Below are positions 1 through 5,534 of a stretch of 6,208 nucleotides of DNA, in pieces. Source of the DNA: Atopobiaceae bacterium (GTDB taxonomy: Bacteria > Actinomycetota > Coriobacteriia > Coriobacteriales > Atopobiaceae). Position numbers and translations under genes: made by a program. Each line of letters begins with the position of its first letter. The stretch's first letter is position 1. A model generated the notes under the pieces. That model made no database searches. It saw only the letters and a list, made by a program, of their open reading frames with translations, and had not been told where the DNA came from. The DNA is taken from contig JAFUBJ010000269.1 in assembly GCA_017460265.1 (NCBI GenBank), positions 1-6,208 of the forward strand, written 5' to 3'.

Positions 1-197
1 ATGATGAGGATGCTGACCATCGGGTCGGCCATCATGGAGTAGAAGCGCTTGCACTGCGGATCCTTCTCGGCTTCCTTCAGCTTGTTGGGGCCGTGTTCAC
101 TCAGCCTCGACGCCGCCTCGGCGGCACTCAGACCAACCACGGGGTCGGTCTTGACTTCGGCAAGAACGTCGCTTGCCTCGACAAGGTATTCCCTCAT
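1..197 (-). CDS. P-type cation ATPase (Ca2+-type), N-terminal fragment, cut by window edge
   Basis: Only the first 65 codons are in the window; the gene continues beyond position 1. The translation begins MREYLVEASDVLAEVKTD. It carries the hallmark of the cation-ATPase N-terminal domain: GLSAAEAASRLSEHGPNKL at residues 22-40, then a basic/acidic segment and a DPMVSIL motif at about residues 58-64, just before the expected first membrane helix. In the family, these pumps move Ca2+ or other cations across the membrane at the cost of ATP, via an aspartyl-phosphate. The catalytic DKTGT loop lies outside the window, so the ion cannot be named; the DPMVxIL wording resembles PMCA/SERCA-like bacterial Ca2+ pumps. 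The ATG at 197 is preceded by AGGAGG (209-204) with a 6-nt spacer, which fixes the start. The gene lies behind a strong terminator, so it is probably a transcription unit separate from the upstream catabolic cluster. Confidence 0.87.
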   Translation of the reverse strand, partial: MREYLVEASDVLAEVKTDPVVGLSAAEAASRLSEHGPNKLKEAEKDPQCKRFYSMMADPMVSILI

Positions 198-304
198 CGC
201 ACTCCTCCTGGGTCGTTTATCCCTCTGCGGCCAGACAGATTGATGCCCGATCATAATTCCCCAGGAGGGGCAAGGGCTCACCAAGGCTGCCATGTCAGAC
301 CGCC

Positions 305-325
305 TGTACCTAGCGGTACATATTA
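305..325 (-). promoter_or_regulatory. Candidate -10 element with overlapping operator-like inverted repeat upstream of the ATPase gene
   Basis: On the minus strand a TAATAT hexamer (325-320) is followed immediately by TGTACC-GCTA-GGTACA (320-305), a perfect 6-bp inverted repeat with a 4-nt spacer. If TAATAT is a -10 box, the repeat covers the expected transcription start, a usual place for a repressor site. No convincing -35 hexamer is visible at the right distance, so the promoter call is weak. The inverted repeat is seen directly; its role as an operator of the ATPase gene is inference. The leader between the repeat and the ATG would be about 110 nt. Confidence 0.3.
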
Positions 326-336
326 GCGCAAAGAGC

Positions 337-365
337 GGGGGCGAACACCGACGATGTTCGCCCCC
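337..365 (-). terminator. Rho-independent terminator after the BNR/sialidase-like gene
   Basis: A perfect 11-bp stem (337-347 with 355-365, GGGGGCGAACA paired with TGTTCGCCCCC) encloses a 7-nt loop. It begins 12 nt past the TAA of the upstream gene. On the minus strand the stem is followed by GCTCTTTGCG, a short and imperfect T run. Stem strength and position make it a good intrinsic terminator for the five-gene unit, separating it from the ATPase gene; the weak T run leaves some doubt about efficiency. Confidence 0.8.
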
Positions 366-377
366 TCACAACGAAGC

Positions 378-1538
378 TTATTTCGAAACCTCGCCAGAGG
401 TCGGATTGTAGGTGCTTTCGCCGCGCTTCTCGCCCATTACGTCGGCCTCGGAGAGGGTCACCCACTTGACGCCCTTGCGGGTCTCGTAGGCATAGGCCAG
501 GTGGATCATGCCGTCGGCAGCCTGCATGATGCAGGGATACTCGTACTGCATGTTGTTGGCCTTGTTCTCGTCACCCACAAAGCCCTGGCCACGCTCGATG
601 TGGCGGATCAGCGGGAAGGTCTTGCCGCCATCCTCGGAAAGCGCGATGCTCACGGGGCAGCGGAGGCCAGGCCACGCGCCACGGTTTGTGTAGCTGGCAG
701 GGGCGCTCGAGTGGTTGTAGGTCACGGCGATGCGGCCGCTCGTGAGCTTGATGGCGCAGATGCCGGAGTTGTTGTTGGGGAGCACCGTCGGCTCGGGCTC
801 GGTCCACGTGTCACCGTAGTCGAAGGACTCGCTGCGGTAGATCCAGTCGGCCTCGCGGGAGCGCATGAACTCCACCAGGTGGCCATCCTCGAGCTCCACG
901 ACGGTCGGGTGCACGCGGCCGGCCGAGTTGGGAACCATCACCTGACGCCAGGTCTTGCCCTCGTCGTCAGAGATCTGGAAGGCGGAGGGGTCGCCGGCAA
1001 GCGCGTTGGCGCTGTCCGTGCACAGCCAGTTGCCATAGATCCAGCGGCCGTTGGAGAGGATCTGGATCGGCTGGCGCGAGAAGGTGCCCTCCTCGGGGAA
1101 GACGATCTCGGGCTCGCTCCAGGTCAGGCCGTCGTCCGTGGAGACCTGCTTCTTGACCTGGGCGGTGTACTGCATGTTGTCCTTGCCGGGCTGACGGCCC
1201 TTCTGCGAGGTGTACATACACCAGATCTCGCCGTTAGGAGCCAGGAACAGCGACGGGTTCTGGTCAGAGCGGTCGTCGTCGTGCGAGATGTAGGTAGGCT
1301 CGCTCCACTGGTCAGAGCCCTTCTCCAGACGGGAGACCACCACGTTGATGTCGGTGTCGCCCTCGTAGGTGCCAGCAAACCAGCAGCACAGGATGGTACC
1401 CGCGGGGGTCTCCACCAGACCGGGGCCGTGAGCGGTGGTCCAGGGACCGGGGTTGATGAAGGCCTCGGTGATCTTCATCTCGGAGTCATAGTAGACCTGC
1501 CCGTCGGGGGTGAGCCTGTTGAGGGTCTTGATTGCCAT
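378..1538 (-). CDS. Sialidase-like BNR/Asp-box beta-propeller protein (COG4692-like), cytoplasmic
   Basis: A 386-residue protein with four Asp-box motifs of the S-x-D-x-G-x-[TS]-[WF] type: STDDGLTW (133-140), SDDEGKTW (190-197), SFDYGDTW (238-245) and SEDGGKTF (301-308). A fifth, degenerate blade turn is near GSDQWSEP (74-81). The segment HGPGLVETPAGTILCCWFAG (37-56) and the C-terminal YEYPCIMQAADGMIHLAYAY (332-351) fit the BNR_2 'predicted neuraminidase' family, which is a complete propeller of about this length. The FRIP motif of classical GH33 sialidases is not seen, so hydrolysis of sialosides should not be assumed. Related propeller folds include uronosyl lyases and other glycan enzymes. 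There is no signal peptide or sorting anchor, so it probably acts inside the cell on imported oligosaccharides. The start is set at ATG 1538: GAGGAAGG lies 8 nt upstream, whereas the in-frame ATG at 1592 would add 18 charged residues, run through hairpin DNA and has no clear Shine-Dalgarno site. It is the last gene before the terminator. Confidence 0.8.
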   Translation of the reverse strand: MAIKTLNRLTPDGQVYYDSEMKITEAFINPGPWTTAHGPGLVETPAGTILCCWFAGTYEGDTDINVVVSRLEKGSDQWSEPTYISHDDDRSDQNPSLFLAPNGEIWCMYTSQKGRQPGKDNMQYTAQVKKQVSTDDGLTWSEPEIVFPEEGTFSRQPIQILSNGRWIYGNWLCTDSANALAGDPSAFQISDDEGKTWRQVMVPNSAGRVHPTVVELEDGHLVEFMRSREADWIYRSESFDYGDTWTEPEPTVLPNNNSGICAIKLTSGRIAVTYNHSSAPASYTNRGAWPGLRCPVSIALSEDGGKTFPLIRHIERGQGFVGDENKANNMQYEYPCIMQAADGMIHLAYAYETRKGVKWVTLSEADVMGEKRGESTYNPTSGEVSK

Positions 1539-1578
1539 GGTCTGTTCCTTCCTCTTGCTTACGTACTTGCTCTTTATC

Positions 1579-1614
1579 GCCCTTTCGGGCATGCCATCTG
1601 GCGCAAGCGCCAGA
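1579..1614 (-). other. Pair of adjacent hairpins in the gap before the BNR gene
   Basis: The 79-bp gap between the YhcH-like and BNR genes holds two stem-loops. The first in transcription order is TCTGGCGC/GCGCCAGA (1597-1604 with 1607-1614), an 8-bp inverted repeat with two central bases, in practice about 7 bp around a 4-nt loop. The second, after TGGCAT, is GCCC-GAAA-GGGC (1590-1579), a 4-bp stem capped by a GNRA-type tetraloop on the minus strand. Neither is followed by a T run, so a terminator is unlikely. They could act as an RNA-processing or stability element that sets the level of the last gene relative to those before it. The function is inference; the inverted repeats are read directly. 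Confidence 0.45.
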
Positions 1615-1617
1615 CCG

Positions 1618-2061
1618 TTACCTAACCGGAAGCTTCATGACCACCTTGCGGTAGTGGTGAGGCTCTTCAACGTGCGAGATGGCCTTGTGGCCGTCGTGTG
1701 GAAACGCCGCCCAGAACATGCCTGCGCTCACGAGCAGATGGTGCTCTCGGGAGCCGTCGAGGCGCTCCTTGTCGGTTGCCTCGTCGTAGGCGATGGCGCT
1801 CGTCAGGTCGCCGTACTCCTGCCATGCAATCTCCTCAGAACCCTCCAGCACGAACTGCACGTCAATGAAGTTGCGATGTGCCTCAAAGGTGCCCTCGCTC
1901 AAGGGCGCGGTCTCGCCCTCCTGCACCAGGAGGAACCCGCCCTCAAACTCGTGCCGTCCCACCTCAAGGCCGCTGCCGTCGCCCATGGCGGCAAGCCCGT
2001 CCTCGAGGTGCGGAAGCAGTGACGCGTAGTCGCGCACATGCTTGATGCTGTCAACAATCAT
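1618..2061 (-). CDS. YhcH/YjgK/YiaL family protein (NanQ-like beta-sandwich, acidic sugar metabolism)
   Basis: A 147-residue protein, the usual length for the DUF386 family. It has the conserved core E60-A-H62-R-N-F-I-D67-V-Q69, then E73, and the distal F-P-H-D-G-H motif (120-125), closing with the family-typical KVVMKLPV end. In the family, a cupin-like beta-sandwich binds a metal ion through the Glu/His residues. The best-studied member, E. coli NanQ (YhcH), speeds anomer conversion of N-acetylneuraminate, while YiaL sits in a diketogulonate operon, so family membership indicates an acidic sugar but not which one. There is no signal peptide, so it is cytoplasmic. The start ATG at 2061 has GAGGGG (2072-2067) 5 nt upstream. 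It begins only 23 nt after the stop of the preceding hydrolase gene, so co-transcription is very likely. Its place next to a sialidase-like gene matches known nan-type neighbourhoods, but the substrate is not settled. Confidence 0.9.
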   Translation of the reverse strand: MIVDSIKHVRDYASLLPHLEDGLAAMGDGSGLEVGRHEFEGGFLLVQEGETAPLSEGTFEAHRNFIDVQFVLEGSEEIAWQEYGDLTSAIAYDEATDKERLDGSREHHLLVSAGMFWAAFPHDGHKAISHVEEPHHYRKVVMKLPVR

Positions 2062-2084
2062 CGTTGCCCCTCTTCTTAACAGCC

Positions 2085-3881
2085 CTATCCAAGACGCGTC
2101 AGGCTGCCGTCAGCCTCGCGCGCCCAATCCTTGACGTAGTCCCAGCCGAGGGCAATCGCACGCGGGTCAACCGCATGTGCCAGTCGCTCGACCGTGACGA
2201 AGCGGTAGTAGACGGGGTTGCCCTCGTCCGTGGACTTCCAGCCCTGCACCCAGAAGCGCGGATCGACGTGCTCCGTGGTGTCGGAAGCAAAGCCCGAGGG
2301 AGTCTCGGCGTCATAGCCCTGCTCGCCGGAGGCATCATAGGCACGCCAATAGGAGAGGTTCTCCGCCCAAGACCAGGCGCTCTTGTCCTCGGCCGTCAGC
2401 GGCCAGATACGTCCCTTGGGCATGCCCATGGGGTCAGCCAGGCCGGCAAACTGCACGAAGGGCATGCGATAGTCAAAGGCGTGCTTCTTCTGGTCGGAGA
2501 GCTCACGCGTCGGCGAGGTGGCAGCATCAGAAGGCTCGATATCCTTGAGCCTGGAGCGCGGGTTGAAGGCGATGAGGCCCGCCTTGCTGTCGTCAAGCGT
2601 CTCCAGATAGCTTACGTGCGGACCATTGAGCGCCACGGCACCCGCAAAGACGTCAGGGTAAGACGATGCGAGCGCGTTGGTCATCATCGAGCCCATGGAG
2701 AAGCCCGACACGTAGATGCGACGACGATCGATGGGAACGACCTCGCCCATGTGCTCAATGAGCGCGAGGATGAAATCCACATCGCTCGGAAGGCGCGGAT
2801 CATCCCAGCCATTCCAGCGCATCTCGATGGAAGCGTCGGGGAAGACGCAGGCAAAGCCGTCGCGGTCAGCGAGGTCGGCCCAGCCACTCTGCTCGGCACC
2901 ATAGAGACCCATGCAGTTGATGCCGTGCAGGTAGATGACGAGCGGCATGGGCTCCGTGGCGGTGCGCAGGCGCTCGGGGACATACTCGAACCACGTGCGT
3001 GGCAGTCCGTCGGAGAGGCTAAGCGAGGTGTCATCGACATGTCCCACAAAACCGCGGGCCGCAAAGTCAACGCGCGGCTGGTAGATGCCATAGACGTCGT
3101 TGCGCCACCGGCGCGTCTCGGAGAACATCTGCTCCCAGGCGTCGCGCACCTCGTCGGCGGAAAGGCCGTTGGCAGACTCGTAGTGGCGGACGCAGGGGTT
3201 CTCAGCGTTTGCGTGGCAGACCACGCCACGGGCGAGCTCGGTGGTGACGGTGGTCGCGTTCTGGGCGCAAAGTCGCTCCGCGTACGGCGCATTGTCCTCG
3301 TAGAGCCAGGCCACCTGCTCGGCACCCTCCCCCTGGGGAGCCTCGAAGCCCTCCGGGAAGGCACCCACCATGACTGCGGCCGCATCAAGCGGGCGCGTGG
3401 CGGCCAGCATGGCTGCCATGGCCGAGCTCTCGGGCGTGGTGGCCAGGTAGAAGATCATACCGTTGAAGCCAGCGACGCCGCCCTTGGAGCCAGGTAGCGC
3501 GACAAAGCAGCGCACAAGGAAGTCCGCGTCGTCGTCACGGGCAGGGTCAGCCGCATAGTTCCATCCGTCCTCCAGCGGGTTGGGGAAGAGCACCACAAAG
3601 TGGTTGTCCTCGGCAAGTTCGGCAAGGCCAAGGCCCTCAAGCAGCGCAGCCGCGCTCTCGAAGGTGGCATCGTCGCGCAACACCATGAGCACCTGTCCCT
3701 GCTTGGGATGCGGACAGCCACTCTTGGGCACGTAGGAATACATGGTGCGGTCCGCGCCACGGGCAACGTCCACATCGTTTTCGGGGTTCAGCTTGCCCGA
3801 GGTAGTTCCCAGTACCTGCTCCTCGATGAGCTCACCGCCAAACGGCGAGTGGCAGACCAGCGGGTTGACGTCGTTTCTCAT
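2085..3881 (-). CDS. Two-domain alpha/beta-hydrolase, PHB depolymerase/feruloyl esterase-like (second of a paralogous pair)
   Basis: A 598-residue protein without a signal peptide. The C-terminal half (about 295-598) is an esterase of the LpqC/PHB-depolymerase type: oxyanion-hole HG (319-320) in LVIYLHG, nucleophile elbow G393-F-S395-M-G, a probable acid D483 in AGLADP, and a probable catalytic H569 in LAHAVDP followed by the usual ALGWDYVKDW helix. The N-terminal half (about 45-225) has the same strand/helix rhythm (VLMVLRDD, HFVVLFP, AAAVMVGAFP), but its elbow position reads GFNGM (138-142), with Asn in place of Ser, so it looks like a catalytically dead hydrolase domain. A helical, Trp/Arg-rich linker (about 235-265) joins them. 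Such enzymes cleave carboxylic ester bonds, for example acyl or feruloyl groups on carbohydrates; the substrate here is unknown. The ATG at 3881 overlaps the previous stop (ATGA), and GAGGAGG (3895-3889) sits 7 nt upstream, so translation is coupled to the upstream paralogue. It has an N-terminal extension of about 40 residues that the paralogue lacks. Confidence 0.8.
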   Translation of the reverse strand: MRNDVNPLVCHSPFGGELIEEQVLGTTSGKLNPENDVDVARGADRTMYSYVPKSGCPHPKQGQVLMVLRDDATFESAAALLEGLGLAELAEDNHFVVLFPNPLEDGWNYAADPARDDDADFLVRCFVALPGSKGGVAGFNGMIFYLATTPESSAMAAMLAATRPLDAAAVMVGAFPEGFEAPQGEGAEQVAWLYEDNAPYAERLCAQNATTVTTELARGVVCHANAENPCVRHYESANGLSADEVRDAWEQMFSETRRWRNDVYGIYQPRVDFAARGFVGHVDDTSLSLSDGLPRTWFEYVPERLRTATEPMPLVIYLHGINCMGLYGAEQSGWADLADRDGFACVFPDASIEMRWNGWDDPRLPSDVDFILALIEHMGEVVPIDRRRIYVSGFSMGSMMTNALASSYPDVFAGAVALNGPHVSYLETLDDSKAGLIAFNPRSRLKDIEPSDAATSPTRELSDQKKHAFDYRMPFVQFAGLADPMGMPKGRIWPLTAEDKSAWSWAENLSYWRAYDASGEQGYDAETPSGFASDTTEHVDPRFWVQGWKSTDEGNPVYYRFVTVERLAHAVDPRAIALGWDYVKDWAREADGSLTRLG

Positions 3882-5437
3882 GCCTGTACCTCCTCAACCG
3901 TGTGCGAGCCCTCGGGCCGCCTAAACTTGCTCATAAACGCCCATGCCGCCCGCGCCTCGTCGGCGATGGCGCCGTGGGGCATGTCGCGTGCCGTGGTGAG
4001 CCCCACGCGCACGCTGCCGTCAGCGTTGACAAACACGCGCGAGCTCAGGCGCTCGCCCTGCGCGTAGCCCACCTCGGCGGTATAGCGGTTGGTGCCGTCC
4101 CAGACCTGCTCGCCCTCGCGCGCGCAGCCGTTGGGCGGAAGCACCTCCACGAGGTCTGCTGTGCGGTCGACCACGCCCTTGTCGTCGGAGTCGCCGGTGC
4201 AGATCCAGAAGGGCAGCTCGTAGTCACCCGCAGCAAAGGAGGGGTGGTAGAAGTAGTCGCCCAAGCCGCTGCCGGTGATGGCCTCCACGGAAGGCGCGTT
4301 CCACGGCGACACCGCGGCGAAGAGCCAGGGGCGCGTGGTGGCCTGCTGGCATGTGTAGGCGCCGCCGTTGGAAAAGCCCGTCGCGTAGACACGGGTCGTG
4401 TCACAGCCATAGGCCTTTGCCACGTCGGCAACCAAAAGCTCGAGCACCTCCGCGTCGCGCTCGGCCGACCAGATGTTGTACGGAGAGTCGGGCACGGCAA
4501 CCATGAAGGCCTGCGTCTCGTCAGCCAGAGCCTCCCAGCCGTTCTTGTCGGCAAAAAGGTACGAGGGCTCTCCCCTGCCGTGGATGGAGATGACCAGCGG
4601 CAGCCCCCAGGCCTCCTCGCGAGACATGCCCCCGGGCAGATGCAGGGCGTAGTGGTAGGAGTTTCCGCCAACCTCCACCACGCGGTGCTCGAAGCGCCCC
4701 TCGCGGTAGAACTCCTGACGGCTCTGGTGCCACGCAAGCTCGCCGTCGGGACCGTTCTTCCAGCGGATCGTGTGGCAGACAAACTCGCGCATGGCACGCA
4801 CGGCCAGGGCGGGCTCCGTGCCCGTAAGCTCGGGCGACACCCGCAGGCTCCAGCTGGGGCCGCCGGCCGCGCGCAGGTGCGCGACCAGCGCCTCGTCGCA
4901 GGCAGAGCCCATGAGCCACGCCGCCACCGGAACCTCGCGGTTGAGCGCGTGGTAGGCGTTGGACGGATGGGCAACAAACCAATGGTCAGAGGACTTGTCA
5001 GCGGCAGAAAGGTCTGTCGGGCAGCCGTCAACCAGCACATATGACGCGGCAAAGGCAGGATGCGCCACCATCACGCCGCCGGCATGAACGGCGCCCTCCT
5101 GGTAACCCACCAGGCTGATGAGTGGCTCCCAGGCCCAAAGTCCTCCGGCGCGGCCGGGGATGGACATCCGCGCAGGCGCCACCAGCTTTCGGCAGGCAGC
5201 ACGATACGCCTCACGAGCCAAATCGGCGGGCGCACTGGCCCAACCATCAGGTACGACCGGCGCCACAATGACGCCGCCTTCGGCCTCGACCTCATCTATC
5301 CAACCGCTCTCGCGGGCAAACGCCGCCACGTCGTCAAGACTGCGCACGCTGGCATCAGGCACGCACAGGACCACGGTACGCACCGGGTCGGCGCAGGCCC
5401 TCGTGGACGCATAGCTCCAATAGCTGCAGTCAGACAT
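3878..5437 (-). CDS. Two-domain alpha/beta-hydrolase, PHB depolymerase/feruloyl esterase-like (first of a paralogous pair)
   Basis: A 519-residue protein with no signal peptide. The C-terminal half (about 250-510) has a full hydrolase set: HG (286-287) in LVISIHGRG, elbow G354-F-S356-N-G-G, probable acid D418 in CTGDSDD, and probable H488 in RDMPHG followed by an AAWAFMSKF helix. The N-terminal half resembles a second hydrolase fold (TVVLCVPD, GGVIVAPVVPDGW, ASYVLVDG), but its elbow reads GYQEG (111-115), with Gln where the nucleophile Ser should be. The N-terminal domain aligns by eye with that of the next gene (shared DGW near 64-66, the elbow, a VAxWL/VAWL strand near 171-175, and an RWKN/RWRN linker near 225). 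Family members are carboxyl esterases; the target is unknown, with acyl groups on an imported glycan the best guess from context. The start is set at ATG 5437, with GAGAGG 8 nt upstream. The GTG at 5446 is rejected because its first base is the last base of that Shine-Dalgarno site. The stop overlaps the next start by 4 nt. Confidence 0.8.
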   Translation of the reverse strand: MSDCSYWSYASTRACADPVRTVVLCVPDASVRSLDDVAAFARESGWIDEVEAEGGVIVAPVVPDGWASAPADLAREAYRAACRKLVAPARMSIPGRAGGLWAWEPLISLVGYQEGAVHAGGVMVAHPAFAASYVLVDGCPTDLSAADKSSDHWFVAHPSNAYHALNREVPVAAWLMGSACDEALVAHLRAAGGPSWSLRVSPELTGTEPALAVRAMREFVCHTIRWKNGPDGELAWHQSRQEFYREGRFEHRVVEVGGNSYHYALHLPGGMSREEAWGLPLVISIHGRGEPSYLFADKNGWEALADETQAFMVAVPDSPYNIWSAERDAEVLELLVADVAKAYGCDTTRVYATGFSNGGAYTCQQATTRPWLFAAVSPWNAPSVEAITGSGLGDYFYHPSFAAGDYELPFWICTGDSDDKGVVDRTADLVEVLPPNGCAREGEQVWDGTNRYTAEVGYAQGERLSSRVFVNADGSVRVGLTTARDMPHGAIADEARAAWAFMSKFRRPEGSHTVEEVQA

Positions 5438-5488
5438 GTGACACACCTCTCAAACGCGAAAGCGGGCAGATGGTTAAGGTCCAGGGGG

Positions 5489-5520
5489 GGTGCCCCGCCC
5501 GAAGGGGCGGACGGGGCACC
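5489..5520 (-). other. Strong GC-rich hairpin after the permease gene (processing or partial termination signal)
   Basis: On the minus strand, 14 nt after the permease stop codon, GGTGCCCC pairs with GGGGCACC (8 bp). Inside it, GCCC-CTTC-GGGC forms a further 4-bp stem with a tetraloop, with a GTCC bulge on one side. What follows is a run of seven C, not T, so a standard intrinsic terminator is not supported. No good promoter is visible between it and the hydrolase start 52 nt further on, so the downstream genes probably depend on read-through. A role in protecting the 3' end of the permease transcript, or in attenuating expression of the downstream genes, is inference. Confidence 0.55.
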
Positions 5521-5534
5521 AAGGAAGGGAAGGC

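Noticed and set aside
1539..1592. Upstream start (ATG 1592) adding 18 residues to the BNR protein
   Set aside because: The extension encodes a charged stretch overlapping the hairpin DNA and lacks a good Shine-Dalgarno site; the ATG at 1538 has GAGGAAGG at proper spacing.
354..1625. 423-residue open frame on the plus strand opposite the BNR gene
   Set aside because: It is Val/Gly/Ala/His/Arg-rich low-information translation with no domain sense, antisense to a clear propeller gene, and typical of GC-rich mirror frames.
378..2061. Firm assignment as a sialic acid (nan) operon
   Set aside because: Only the sialidase-like and YhcH-like genes hint at it; no aldolase, kinase, epimerase or known sialate transporter is in the window, and both families also occur in other acidic-sugar pathways.
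2064..3497. 477-residue open frame on the plus strand opposite the second hydrolase gene
   Set aside because: Antisense shadow with Arg/Val/Gly bias and no recognisable motif; the minus-strand gene has a clear catalytic triad, ribosome site and operon fit.
3902..5044. 380-residue open frame on the plus strand opposite the first hydrolase gene
   Set aside because: Same antisense shadow pattern, with no ribosome site fit and no domain.
5438..5446. GTG start at 5446 for the first hydrolase
   Set aside because: Its first base is part of the GAGAGG ribosome site that serves the ATG at 5437.
5489..5520. Intrinsic terminator ending the permease transcript
   Set aside because: No T run follows the stem on the minus strand and no promoter is visible for the downstream genes.
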